Notes under the pieces: generated by a model
Seen by the model: the letters and a program-made list of their open reading frames with translations, nothing else
What the model was told of the DNA's origin: nothing
Databases searched by the model: none
Part shown: positions 53,236 to 64,000 of the stretch, in pieces
Numbering within the stretch: the stretch's first letter is position 1
How the letters are laid out: each line of letters begins with the position of its first letter
Program-made: the position numbers and the translations under genes
Source: Chrysogorgia sp. JL179-B06
Lineage: Eukaryota > Cnidaria > Anthozoa > Scleralcyonacea > Chrysogorgiidae
Length of the DNA: 64,000 nt
Direction: 5' to 3'
Assembly (NCBI GenBank): GCA_035772405.1
Contig: JAYKKM010000452.1
Coordinates: forward strand, 166,001 to 230,000

Positions 53236-55760
53236 TGACAATGACAATGACAATGACAATGATCCTTTATTTAACCAGGGTGACCTAATCAGCCATAAAC
53301 AACGGCTGTTATCAACTAGGGCCCTGGAAGTTAAAATATACAATTTTCAAAAAAGAAAACTAAAATACAATATAAACTAAAACAGACACTAGTTACAAAA
53401 TAAGTTTAAAACATTTTAGCCCATGACAGTCTAAAACTTTGTTCTTAAAAATTACTACAGACCTACAATCCTTAATAATATCAGGTAGACTGTTAAAAAG
53501 TTTTGCTCCATTAAAATAGAAAGCTTTTCTTGCAGCCTATTCTTACTTTGGGGTTTCATTTATTTTAAAATAATCCTGGAAGAATGCAGGTGGAGATCCT
53601 TTGATACATTTAAACGTGAAATTCATAGAATGAATGTCTCTCCTTAGCTGGTAACGGGAGCCATTTTAATGTTTTTTCTGCATCAGATTCCCTATTTCCT
53701 AAAACAATTTTGGCTGCCCTCCTCTGTGCACGATCTAATTTCCCACTTGCCGATTTCCCCAAACTGTTCCAGGTTACATCACAATAGTCCAGAACTGGAA
53801 GCAAAAAACATTGGTATACTTTATCAGCAGCATTTATAGTTAAATTTCTTCTAATTCTGCGCAGAAGGCCTATAATTTTTTATACTTTTGCCAGGAGCTT
53901 TTCGCCATGGTCTTTGAAATTAAGATATTCATCAATCATCACACCCAGGTATTTATAAGAGCGAACGGGGACTTTTGCCGTGGCAATTGAAAGGTTTATT
54001 ATATACGTCAGAACTGAGGAAATACTTGCAGCTGCATCTTTTAAAAGGCGAGTTGGAATTCCGTCAAAACCAGTGGCCTTAGATGATTTTAGCTATCTGA
54101 TTTGTCGATTTACAAACATGGTGGTAACAGGATTTAAGTGGAATTCGTTTAAGCTAGAAGTAGCAGCCATTGTATTCACTTGATGGCGGTTATGACCAGT
54201 AGATAATTCCTTGGATAACAGATTATCCACCACATTTGTAAAAAACCTACAAAAACCATTTGCAATAGTAAGCATATCCGTTACTGGTTTTCCATCCACA
54301 GCAATTGGTTCAGCAGCAACAGAGGATTTTGTTTTAATCCTTCTGTCACGGCCCTTTGGTTTACGAATCATGGCAGTAGCTTGATTTAGCAACGTCTTAA
54401 ATCTGCTCCAATCCAAGACCGCATTGGTTGTACGAGATCGTCTGAGATAATAATCTGTTTCTTTCATGACTTCTTTGATTTTGCTTGTTAACCATGGAAT
54501 ACCTCTACCACGCACCTTTTTCAATAAGAGGTGCATGCTCATCCGCAACGGACATAAATCCCTGTTTGAAATTCAGCCAAGCTCCATTTACGTCATCGCA
54601 TTCAATCATGTTCTCCCATGGCGTGTTCGACAAGTCACTATTGAATTTTTCTGGACAATACTTACTATAATTTCTACATTTAATCAGTTGAGATTTAAAC
54701 GTTTTGTGGTTGCGAAGTAGCCACGATATCTATAAGAGACTTCGATTCCCTTGTTATTCTTGTAGGTTCTTTCACAAGCTGCGTCATATTCATGCTTTTT
54801 AGAATATTTTTCAACTTCTTTGTTTCTCCATGACATCTGGTACCCGGGAGGAAATTACAATTCAAATCACCCATGATTATTATTGTGAGTGCACATCCTC
54901 CAGAACAACTTCGAACATTGACATAAACTGCTGGTCGAGAAAGTTTGAGCTGTCGGGGGGACGATAGATCGTTCCAATTAAAATTCCTTTCGAGTGAGGT
55001 TGCAGAATTTCCACCCAAATAGCTTCCAAACCAGGTCTTTCCAGATCTTCTCTTCTAAAAGTCGATAATGATTCTGTCACATAAACGGTGACGCCACCAC
55101 CTCTGGACTCTGCTTGCCGGTCTTTACGGTATAATCTGTAGCCTTCAACCCTTATTTCAGCATCGTTGATAGCTTCAGAGAGCGAGTTTCAGCAATTCCA
55201 AAAATACCGATTCCTTTATGTATAATCATCAGTGCCCTGAGCTGTTCCATCTTTGATAAAAGTGAACATATATTTTGGTGGCATATCTTTAAGCCTTTCG
55301 CTTGACACAAACACGATAGACCTGCAAGGGTTGGAAACGAAACGGTTTCCTCGTCGTCACAAGGAATGATTACTTCTCGCTCACTACAGCTTGTACAGTA
55401 TTTGTCATCCTCAAAGGAAGATCCAATATACTTAAGGTGAAAAAGACCCTCACAGGCTCGACATGAGGCTTCACCCTGATTTCTTCTGATGGTCTTTAAA
55501 CAACCTGTACACAATGGCCTTTTACAATAGACCGGTCCTGGATTCACTGAAATATCACCAACCTGTAGTAATATTCCAGCGATGGCAGCATAGTTTAATA
55601 ATCGTATGACTTTGATGGTATCGCCAATCGCAAACGTAATCGTTTTACTGCCCTGTTTCCTGTTGGAAGAGAGTTTCTTTAATCTGCTAGAAATATCAGT
55701 CTTATTGATGTCGTCGGTGATATTTATTGAAGTGGTGAGATTTTTTTCCACATAGCTAGG
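53236..55760 (-). mobile_element. CR1-like LINE with internal deletion
   Basis: Minus strand from 55751: N-terminus with LLQVGDISVNPGP (2A-like), a PHD-type Cys pattern (CTGCLKTIRRNQGEASCRAC), then endonuclease pieces (GLKICHQNICSLLSKMEQLR; GTIYRPPDSSNFL; MGDLNCNFLPGTRC; LIDIVATSQP), a linker (SKIKEVMKETDYYLRRSRTT), then directly the RT tail LPVLDYCDVTWNSLGKSASG (53804). The RT core is deleted. The 3' end carries a (CATTGT)n tail at 53264-53236. Confidence 0.8.
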
Positions 55761-56783
55761 TCTACATCAATATTGAGCGGGCAAATAGTTTATTGAGTAT
55801 TTCACATATCTACTGTGCCCGTGAGATGTATTTGGAACACGAAGATTTAATAGAGACAACAAAAACAACGAGGAACGTTACGAAGCACCTCGACAGCCAG
55901 ACAACCGCCATGATTGTTCTATATGACAAACTTTTACAGTTTACAACTTACTAATCAGAATTTTAGTTGAGGAAAATATTCTGTAATATTTTTTACAGAT
56001 ATATTTATATATGTTTAGGTCGCCTACGGCATCTACCGATCTGAAGTAGTTGTCATCTTACCAAACAACTCTCAGTCTTTGACTTCATGTATTATTTTAG
56101 TACTTCGATAAAAATGAACGGTTTTCCCAATTAAATTTGTCTAACTTCCTCAAAAACATAAGTTGTAATATATTGACTACATAGCAAATAATGTTTAAGT
56201 GGTTTATAATTTTCCAGTATAAATGTTAATTTATACCACATCATACCACATCACGCCACATTAGTATTGGAGTTTACAATTTAATAGCTGCAATTTTAAA
56301 GAAAACGTTAAAAATCATATCTGCGGATGGAAATATTTTTGCTTTAAATTACCATGGAGGGATCGTTAAATTGGTTTCTGAAGTAGCAATTGTACTACCA
56401 TCAAAAAGCACGTTTGTTTGTTGAAAAAAATTTAAAAATAAATTTGTTCTTCAGCAATTATTCCAATAATCAATGTCTCACAAATAAATACATCCATGCA
56501 CCAAAAGAAATTATTATTTATTTAAAATAATTCGTGATCGCTGATTGGCTAACAGCCAACGGTGAAATCGTCATATCAACTCATTGCCCTACCAAATATG
56601 GAGTTGTGACATCAATGGTGCAATATGACAAAAGATTATTGCACGATTGACGTCACATGGTGCAATATGAAAAACTAATATTGCACGCTATCACGTTTTC
56701 CCAACGATGCAGTTGTTAAATAGTTGATAAAGTTAATCTTTTAAATAAATAATAAAACAATTATTGAATTCGGTTTTCGCATG
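55761..56783. other. No supported gene
   Basis: Contains repeated 'ggtgcaatatga' motifs near 56609 and 56660, probably an old MITE. No coding signal. Confidence 0.4.
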
Positions 56784-56901
56784 ATATGAAGAATTATCAA
56801 GGCCTCAGTTTGTATCAAGGCCTCAGTTTGTGTTATCCGCCTCAGCCTTCGGCTTCGGCAGATAACACAAACTTTGGACATGATAATTCTTCATATCATG
56901 C
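56784..56901. repeat. 118-bp imperfect palindrome
   Basis: 'gatatgaagaattatcaagg…gtttgtgttatccgcc' pairs with 'ggcagataacacaaac…gataattcttcatatc'; the left arm has an extra 17-bp direct repeat (aaggcctcagtttgt twice). Confidence 0.85.
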
Positions 56902-59276
56902 TCAACCTCATTCAATAATTGATAAATCACACATCTCACATCATTTATCCAAACACACACTCGCATTTTTTTAAATAAAAATACGTTTTTTCCCCACCTA
57001 GGGATAATAGGGATCAAATTTCCTTTTCATTTTTTTCTCTAAAAATATAAACCATTTTTTCCCGATTTCCTTTCAAAAAATTTCATTTTCACGTTTCCCC
57101 CCGGATTTTAAGCTCCGTTCCTTTTTTATTTAAAAAAATAGGTAAACGCTCTAACAGATCATTACACTGCAGGTTTTTGGACTGTGAACATCTCCTCTTG
57201 CTCCTGTTGCTGCAAGATTTTTCGTTTTTTATTTTTTCGTTAAAACAAATTATAGAAATTATATTTCATGTATGTTTTTTACAAAAAAATTAAATTGGAA
57301 ACATTAAATATATGTATATTTAACACTGGGACATGATGGGAAAATGTGTGTGCTTGTGTGCATCGATGGAGATGGAATATTTTTCTCACCCACGAGAACT
57401 ATAGGAAAACATTTTTTTCCAAATTCTATTTTTCAACATTTCATCTTTTATATTAACAGTTGTTCACATTCTTTTGTGAAAATAATCTATATTTTATACT
57501 CTTAAAATATACTTTTTTATTTACACAAAATACATCGCCATTACCAAGGTAACTCACAAATGTTGTTTTTTAATTATTATTTTCTTTTATTTTTCCACGT
57601 GATTTACACATTATTAAACGCTTATTAAAATTACCACAACCAATATTGGGGCATCCCCCTAAAAGTACTAATCTGGAACGCGCTCTGATTGGATAATCAT
57701 TTTTCTCGAATGCTCATTCGATGCTCTTACACGTGAAAAGCAAACAAAAAACATATAACTACAATATTCAAGAGCTACCTCGAACTAATCTCCCTCGGAA
57801 ATTTGAAGCCATTTTGAGAACATAATGATATGGCTATTGAACTAGTGAGGTCCATATATAACTGGAATACTTTGTTCTGGGGAAAAAGTGAAACCAATGA
57901 TGGTGAACATGGACGCCTATTTTGTACTTCCGTTTCCTTTTCAGTTTTTCAGTTTTTTTCCGTTTCACTTTTTAAGTTTTATCCAGTTTTGTACGTCAGT
58001 TCCAGGCCTTTTCATGACATTGTAATATATTCTTTTGAATTTCCAACTCACAAACGAGGCCTTAAAGTCTAATTAAGATGCAAATAAAGGAATATCTAAA
58101 TTGGTCGCCAAAAGAGGTCTTTCATATTTTCAAAAGAATCTGTACATCGTAACGAGATTATAAAGGCTAATTTAGATGCTAAAAAAACGGATATTTAAAA
58201 TGGCAGCCATTATGAAAGAGGTCTAATAAGGTTTTGTTGATTCAGATACGAAATCATTTAAATCAACGAATGGAGTCCTCAAACGGAGTTAAATCGATAA
58301 ACATTCAGTTACCAAGTACTTTAAAAGGATTTAGTAATGTTCTATGACCTGCTAGTGACATCAGTTGTCTGAAAATGGGCGGGAAACGGTAAAAAGAAAT
58401 CGTTCGTTAACCTGTTCTTTCTCAATAATTTGTGAGGGCTTCTTTCGTCATTTTGTGTTAATTCTGCAATTTGTTTCTATAAAAAATGTACCATTTTGTC
58501 CCGTCTTGACTTTGGTAATCATAAATTTGAAATTATTGGTTCATTTCAGTTTCTTGATATTATGTTTTGTGTACATTATCAAAATGACCATAGATGAGAA
58601 AATTAAAATAAAATTGCGTGGGAGACTGAAATTGACATACAAAATCATCTTATATCCGCCATGTTTGGGTTCACTTTTTCCTCGTCCAGAGACCAGAACA
58701 TAGTCCTACAGTTATATATATATAGAGAGAGAGAGAGAGAGCTCACTGAATATGGCAGAGGCTTCAATTTCCTAATTTCCTCTTTCCTTTGGCTCCCGAG
58801 CGTCCTACTCTCCTGCGAACCCTCCCATGCTGCGCTGCCCAAACTATATCTGCCCGAACTCTACAAAAAAGCGCAGAGTGATGTTTTAATGCTAGTAAAA
58901 TGTTCTCAAATCCTATACGTAAAAGAGAAAAGAACTTCTTCAAAATGTATGAAAAATGTATGAAGTATATTTCTTTCCTTTTTTAGACCTGATATGAAGG
59001 AAAACTAAGAATACACAATTCATTCAATCGAGTGAGTTTTTGAAGCAAGTAATTTATTGCTTTCGCAGCATTTTCTATTCGCCCTGCGCAATTCCTTCTT
59101 CTGTAAATGCTAATTTCGGCTCCCGCGATATTCTCTACACCGTACCACTGGGCGAACTGACATATAAATCATATTAATTAACATTAAAGCATTCGGTAAT
59201 TGATATGATTTGACGAAAACCTTTTCAATCGTGGTCTAAGTCGGTTAAACATTGAACACGAAGCTTTTAATCTTAC
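56902..59276. other. AT-rich, no supported gene; (GA)n
   Basis: 56.98-57.6 kb is unusually poly-T/poly-A rich, like the viral block, but I find no intact frame. (GA)n at 58722-58741. A minus-strand open stretch near 59156-58990 (…AQWYGVENIAG…) is unrecognised. Confidence 0.35.
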
Positions 59277-59399
59277 CTAAGCACCTGACTGTAATTTCAC
59301 AAGCGTTATTACATTTTCTTACTTCGCAAGATGTGGCGTCTGTTATGGTGCCTTTTCCAAAATTGTTCTCCGAGCTAAAGTGACAACAAAACCTGATTA
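59277..59399 (-). CDS. Host exon of the FN3 gene (exon i), Cys-rich
   Basis: 123-bp exon between an attctatag acceptor and TTAG|GTAAGA donor; 41 codons, class 1-1. Encodes IRFCCHFSSENNFGKGTITD then ATSCEVRKCNNACEITVRCL, a Cys-rich stretch typical of an ectodomain. Two internal AGs could act as alternative acceptors, but only this one keeps the class 1-1 phase shared with the other three exons. Most 5' exon seen; the gene's start must lie beyond or be missed. Confidence 0.5.
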
Positions 59400-59739
59400 C
59401 TATAGAAATTAGTGCGGATAGGTTTTATAACCACATTTAGGAAATTTAAACATAAATATTGAGAGATATTAAACTTAAAGCTACTAATACATTCTAAACG
59501 TTTAAATGAAACACATGCGCCATTTTTAACTGACATAGATTTTCAGAGTTTAATTGTTATTTCTGGTTTTAGTCTAATTAGTCAACTAACTAGAAATACG
59601 TATTCGCAACCACCCTCGCTCGACGGATGGCATTAAATACTACAACAACGCCATTCGTGGTATTTGGCGCATCCTAATCATTTGGGTGTATATGGCTTGC
59701 AAAAGGGGTAGAAATATATTAATTAAGGTGGTAACCATA
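59400..59739. other. No supported feature
   Basis: Non-coding DNA between the host exon and the gypsy element. Confidence 0.4.
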
Positions 59740-59960
59740 TAGTCACGATGATCTTGATTGAGGGGTTCAATTATGAAATTACAACTGCGCAACTCAAGAC
59801 TGTCGGAAATCGTCGTCAAATACTCGCGCCCTTCCTGCCGTTCCTGGTCCTATCTATAAACCTTTCTATACGAATCTCAAGCACTCAAGCACATGTACAC
59901 TAACTCGGTCTTAGTCTTCTCTCTATTGTATTACGTCACACATCTTCAGATTCCCTCCAC
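59740..59960 (-). repeat. Putative gypsy 3' LTR and polypurine tract
   Basis: Downstream of the pol stop (60076), the minus strand has a purine-rich run GGTGGAGGGAA followed by TGTGACGTAATACAATAGAG; this is the expected layout of a polypurine tract and LTR start. The LTR end is not certain because the 5' LTR is outside the window. Confidence 0.3.
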
Positions 59961-60075
59961 CTAAAATAAACATAATCGATAGCTATAAATAAAGTACGTA
60001 GTCTCTAACAACTCAACCAAATTAACGATACTTTCGCAGTTAAAAGTATTTAGAGTTAATCCAAACTGAGTAAGT

Positions 60076-61246
60076 TCAGTAATTCATGACAGGTTGTCCA
60101 TAACGAATCGGCTGTCGTCTGTTACGTCTCAGATTATATGGTATTAGATTCTCTGCGTGCTCATTGTTTCTTTCTGCTGGTTGACATGGTTCAGGAATAT
60201 CTGGATCAAGTATTGATTCATCGAGGTCAGGTCCAGAACCGTCTGTGTCCTCACTTTCTAGATCTTCACAAACGTTGTCCAGGTCACCATTGTTCATTGT
60301 AAAGCGTTTCAGGTTGTTTGAATGTACAATCTTTCTCTTTTTGTTTTCCTGTAATGACTCTATTTCGCAGTTACTTTCGCAAACATCAACGACTTGGTAA
60401 GGACCAATGTACTTTTCATCCAGTCCTCTAGCTCTAAAATTCTTCAGAAGTACTGTATCTCCAACATTGAAGTTTTTGCTACGCTGTGAGCGATGCCTTG
60501 AATCATAACTACGCTTCTGTTTCTGTTGGGCTTGTTTGATTCTCTTCTTTACTATCTCTCGAAGGATGTTCTGTCTCTTCTTTAAATCCTCCAGGTACCT
60601 CGCTGGTCCATTGGGTCGGTTTAGTGGCTAGTTCTTCTTTTTCCACGCCCAAGGGTAATCTGACGTCTCTCCCATATAACATTTCAAACGGTGTTACTCC
60701 TGTGGATGATTGCTTGCTTACTCGGTAGGCTAACAACGCGTGAGGAAGTTGCTCGTCCCAATCGTCCTTGTCTTTATCAACTCTCATTCGTAGAAGGGAC
60801 TTCAAAATGCCATTAAATCGTTCACAAAGTCCGTCTGTCTGTGGATGATACGCTGTCGTTCTCCTCTTCTCTATTCCAAACAACTGACACATACTAGCAA
60901 CCAGATGGGACTCGAAGTTTCGGCCTTGGTCTGTGAGCAAAACAGAAGGCATACCATGCCTAGCAAAGACTTGTTCAAGTGCTCGAACTACTGTCTCAGC
61001 CTCTTGGTTAATATTAAGAGCTTCTGCTTCAGCGTATTTCGTGTAGTAGTCAATAATGGAAAGGATGTACTTGTTTCCTTGACGGGTCGACTTTAAGGGA
61101 CCAATGAGATCTACTCCTATCATGTAAAAGGGCACTGGAACAACTTCAATTGGCTTCAGTGGCCATCGAGGCCTTGGCACAACTTTGTTTCGGGCACAAA
61201 CTTCACAGCTTTTGCAGAATTTGTAGCTTTGAAAAATCCTGGCCAA
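60076..61246 (-). CDS. Gypsy integrase and C-terminal tail (two frames)
   Basis: Frame 61246-60509 carries the zinc-finger end (CKSCEVCARNK) and the rve core: D in MIGVDLIGPL, D in VLLTDQGRNFES, E in QTDGLCERFNGILK, then LLAYRVSKQSSTGVTPFEML. A one-base shift near 60600 leads to the frame ending at 60076 (SKNFNVGDTVLLKNFRARGL, then an acidic tail and NLIPYNLRRNRRQPIRYG). It also needs a one-base shift near 61230 to join the RT frame. Degraded only by these few indels. Confidence 0.85.
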
Positions 61247-63414
61247 TAAAATCTTCTCTGGATCATTTCGAACGTTTTTGCTACTCCTAGATGGCCAACT
61301 TGTCGATGTGCTTCTTTCAAAATCGTAGCTGATGCAAATTTGGATATAACAATTTGCGATCTTTCTTTACTTGTTTCGTCACTCCACTTTCGGCAAAGAA
61401 CGTTATTTTCAATCACTAATGACTCGAAGATATTGTACAATGCCTTTAACATCTCACTTGCATCCTTTGGCTTTTGATCTGGTTGGCAACCATTCAATAC
61501 CCATCCCTTCACTAGTAGAATATCTTCATCAAGATTTTGGATCTCTTCAAACTCGTTCCATGACAACGTTGAAACCTGGATACTGTTAACTGGAGCACGA
61601 GAGAGTGCATCTGCATGTTGCATCGAACTACCTTGCATGTGTTCTATGGAATAATCATACTCTTCCAGCTTCAAAATCCAACGTGCCAGCTTGCCATTTG
61701 GATGTTTTATATTCCTCAGCCACTTCAGAGCTTTGTGATCTGTAAATATGGTCACCTTCCTCCCATAAACATATGGATGGAAATACTGTAGGGCCCAGAC
61801 TATAGCATATGCTTCCTTTTCAGTTGTCGTCCAATTTTTCTCTGAACCCGAGAAGGCTTTAGATGCACAAGAAATAACTTTCTCTTCTCCATTTCCATTC
61901 TTTTGGGCTAATTCTGCTCCTACTCCCACATCACTTGCATCAGTATACAGAATGTAGTCTCCATCTGTATCTGGGAACCCTAGGACTGGAGTTGAAATAT
62001 GCTGTTCTTTCAGGGTTTCAAATGCATTTTGATAGTTCTTGTCCCAGGAAAATTTCACATCTTTCTGGGTAAAACGGTTTAATGGACAGGCAATATCGCT
62101 GAAACCAGAGATAAAACGTCGATAGTAGGATGTCATACCCAAGAATCGCTTTAATTCTGTAAGATCTTTTGGTGCTGGATACCTGCTAATAGCTTCCACT
62201 TTCTTGGGGTCTGGGGTGAGACCTGATGCCGAAATGGAAAAACCAAGGAAATCTACCTTTGATTGTCCAAAATGGCATTTCGACAGTTTCAGTTTCAGTC
62301 CTGCTTTGTTGATGGCTTCTAGAACTTCTCTCAGATTCTCCAAATGCAGGTCAAAAGATCGGCCAACGACGAGGACATCATCTAGATATACAAGACACTT
62401 CAGGGGCAGGAGACCTTCTAGGACTGCTGATATTAGCCTTTGGAATGTGGGAACTGCATTCGTCAAACCAAATGGCATACGCAGGAATTCGTAATGACCA
62501 CCTCCTGGGATTACGAAAGCGGTTTTATCTTGACTGGACTCTTCAACAGGAACCTGCCAATAACCAGATGCTAAATCGAGTGTTGAGAAATATTGGTGTC
62601 CAGATAATGTGTCGATCAAGTCAGCAATTTGAGGTAAAGGGAAAGCATCTTTTACTGTGACTTCATTTAGTTTACGAAAGTCGATACAAAATCGCCATGT
62701 TCCATCTTTTTTTCGCACCAATACTATGGAGCTTGAACAGGGTGAATTACTTGGTTTGATCACTTTCTTCTTTAGCATTTCCTTCACTTGCTCTTCTACA
62801 ACAGGTCGAAGTGCATTTGGTAAACGTCGGGGCAACTGTTTTACTGGGGTTGCTTCTCCTGTTTCAATTTTGTGTTTTGCCAAGGATGTTAGGCCAAACT
62901 CTCCAGAACTTGTGGCAAAGGTATCTTGGTGACTCTTCAAGAAATGTTCCATTCTTTTCTTCTCTTCCGGTTTCAGATTACTTAGTTCAAACTTGATTTC
63001 ATCTTGGCTGGTGCAGTGGTTGTCTTTCGGCTCGAAAACTGGGTCTTGCATCTCAACATCAGCTTGTTGTAGATCGCCTACCTTCATTCCTTTGTACAGT
63101 TTAACTGGCTCTGCTCCAGGATTTATTATCTGAATGGGCACTGTTTGTTCTCTCGGGCGAACAAAAACTCGGGCAACCAGGACACCTTTTCCGGTCAAGC
63201 TCATGTTAGGTTCCATAACACTTTCGGTAATGATTGGGTTTTTGATTCGGGCTATTCGAAACACTTCATGTTTCGCTGGAACTTCTACATCTTGGTCCAA
63301 GACAACAGCACCGGAATCTGTGACACTTGAATCAAATACAAACAAAGATTTGGTCGTCGCATCTGGAAATTTTAACACCATTTTTGCAATGTCAACAATG
63401 ACTTTGTTATTCAT
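61156..63414 (-). CDS. Gypsy reverse transcriptase, RNase H and H2C2 domain
   Basis: A 752-codon open frame. RT: VLVRKKDGTWRFCIDFRKLN, FSTLDLASGYWQVPVEESSQ, FLRMPFGLTNAVPTFQRLI and catalytic YLDDVLV. RNase H: YILYTDASDVGVGAELAQKN, TTEKEAYAIVWALQYFHPYV and TDHKALKWL. Ends with the H2C2 zinc domain (EAHRQVGHLGVAKTFEMIQR, RFYWPGF). Chromosomal copy of an LTR retrotransposon; all catalytic residues are present. Confidence 0.9.
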   Translation of the reverse strand: MNNKVIVDIAKMVLKFPDATTKSLFVFDSSVTDSGAVVLDQDVEVPAKHEVFRIARIKNPIITESVMEPNMSLTGKGVLVARVFVRPREQTVPIQIINPGAEPVKLYKGMKVGDLQQADVEMQDPVFEPKDNHCTSQDEIKFELSNLKPEEKKRMEHFLKSHQDTFATSSGEFGLTSLAKHKIETGEATPVKQLPRRLPNALRPVVEEQVKEMLKKKVIKPSNSPCSSSIVLVRKKDGTWRFCIDFRKLNEVTVKDAFPLPQIADLIDTLSGHQYFSTLDLASGYWQVPVEESSQDKTAFVIPGGGHYEFLRMPFGLTNAVPTFQRLISAVLEGLLPLKCLVYLDDVLVVGRSFDLHLENLREVLEAINKAGLKLKLSKCHFGQSKVDFLGFSISASGLTPDPKKVEAISRYPAPKDLTELKRFLGMTSYYRRFISGFSDIACPLNRFTQKDVKFSWDKNYQNAFETLKEQHISTPVLGFPDTDGDYILYTDASDVGVGAELAQKNGNGEEKVISCASKAFSGSEKNWTTTEKEAYAIVWALQYFHPYVYGRKVTIFTDHKALKWLRNIKHPNGKLARWILKLEEYDYSIEHMQGSSMQHADALSRAPVNSIQVSTLSWNEFEEIQNLDEDILLVKGWVLNGCQPDQKPKDASEMLKALYNIFESLVIENNVLCRKWSDETSKERSQIVISKFASATILKEAHRQVGHLGVAKTFEMIQRRFYWPGFFKATNSAKAVKFVPETKLCQGLDGH

Positions 63415-63904
63415 TAGCCATGCAATCCAGGCCTAAAATAATCTCAGAAATTATCTCGTTGGCAACGTAAAATTCCTGACTAGACATCTTCCCTTCGTTA
63501 ACATCAACATCTAAGGTAGTTTTGCCCAAAATACCGATTGGGGAATTGTTGGCGGCCTCAGCGACAATATCGGACGGTGACAATGAAGTGTTGCTTGGCT
63601 TCAATGATTGCCATTCATCTTTACTGATCAGTGAAATCGACGCACCTGTGTCAACAATACAAAGTTTCGGTTTCCCGTTTATCTGAGCTTCGACCATAAG
63701 CGTTTTTCTTTTATTTGCTGGTGAAATCGTTGATAATCTTATCTTTGGATTGTTTTTGTTTTGGTTACTGTTTATGTCTTGACTCTGACCATACACAGTC
63801 TCTCTTTTGATGTCTTCCAATTTCACATGACAAAACTTATGTCCTTTAACAAACTGGAGGCTGTCCATTCGAAAAATTATTACCTTGATCTTTTGGCACA
63901 TCAA
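63407..63904 (-). CDS. Gypsy aspartic protease
   Basis: Frame with LCIVDTGASISLISKDEW (the DTGA catalytic motif) and SEIILGLDCMANE (the ILG flap/hydrophobic motif). Its stop overlaps the RT frame start by 8 bp in another frame, so the two join by a shift or indel. Confidence 0.85.
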   Translation of the reverse strand: MMCQKIKVIIFRMDSLQFVKGHKFCHVKLEDIKRETVYGQSQDINSNQNKNNPKIRLSTISPANKRKTLMVEAQINGKPKLCIVDTGASISLISKDEWQSLKPSNTSLSPSDIVAEAANNSPIGILGKTTLDVDVNEGKMSSQEFYVANEIISEIILGLDCMANE

Positions 63905-63929
63905 AATCTTGTCTAGGATTCGAAGAAAA

Positions 63930-63971
63930 GCAGTTACGGGCCAAATGTCCTGGCTTGTGGCACTGGAAACA
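63930..63971 (-). CDS. Gag zinc knuckle (C-terminal part of gag)
   Basis: CFQCHKPGHLARNC fits C-x2-C-x4-H-x4-C exactly, the nucleocapsid zinc knuckle. The gag frame continues to a TAA at about 63856, overlapping the start of the protease frame, so gag-pol expression would need a frameshift. The rest of gag lies outside the window. Confidence 0.8.
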
Positions 63972-64000
63972 CATTCTAGGCGAAGACGAAGTGTTCCTTT

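Noticed and set aside
58990..59156. Minus-strand open stretch (…AQWYGVENIAG…) after a tgtcag acceptor
   Set aside because: No donor in phase and no domain; would lie inside an intron of the FN3 gene. Not called as an exon.
62204..63436. Several plus-strand frames opposite the gypsy pol
   Set aside because: Antisense shadows of the RT frame.

Overview
The window looks like a transposon-rich metazoan genome. LINE, Penelope, BEL/Pao, gypsy and DIRS-type fragments, tRNA-derived repeats and spliced FN3 exons all point to an animal. A cnidarian or similar invertebrate is my best guess from the look of the retroelement proteins; it is an inference, not proven here. Into this background is set one compact, very AT-rich block (about 1.47-10.9 kb) that reads like a DNA virus rather than host DNA.

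1.47-10.9 kb: an endogenous virus-like block with about 16 short, intronless, tightly packed genes on both strands. It carries a Polinton/adintovirus-type DDE integrase, a Fic-domain protein, a small protein with a weak resemblance to the Rep/HUH nuclease of ssDNA viruses, two tandem small Cys-rich proteins, another Cys-rich protein, a short Arg/Lys-rich protein, and a family of at least five small paralogues of unknown function. Genes have TATA boxes just upstream, and polyA signals often overlap their stop codons. No polymerase, major capsid, protease or packaging ATPase is present, so the block is partial or highly derived. A decayed packaging ATPase of the same virus group, followed by a basic-protein remnant, lies separately at 51.4-52.4 kb.

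11-30 kb: LINE fragments, two TTAA-flanked MITE copies, large fold-back elements, tRNA-like SINE heads, three Penelope-like retroelement pieces (one with a 106-bp internal inverted duplication, one followed by a hammerhead-like motif), long (TA)n tracts and two near-perfect palindromes.

30.2-44.1 kb: a BEL/Pao retrotransposon split by an 11.3-kb DNA transposon (30686-42026). That transposon has CACTG...CAGTG ends and long subterminal repeat arrays. Inside it are further nested elements and a decayed SAM-domain/protein-kinase gene.

44-60 kb: DIRS-like, L1-like and CR1-like retroelement remnants, more fold-back MITEs and the decayed viral ATPase. 60-64 kb: a nearly complete gypsy LTR retrotransposon on the minus strand.

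Running through 23-59 kb on the minus strand is one apparent host gene. Four exons (59277-59399, 48952-49440, 27170-27463, 23260-23553) are each a multiple of three, each open, and all class 1-1. The last two are fibronectin type III domains. Its introns hold most of the transposons listed above.
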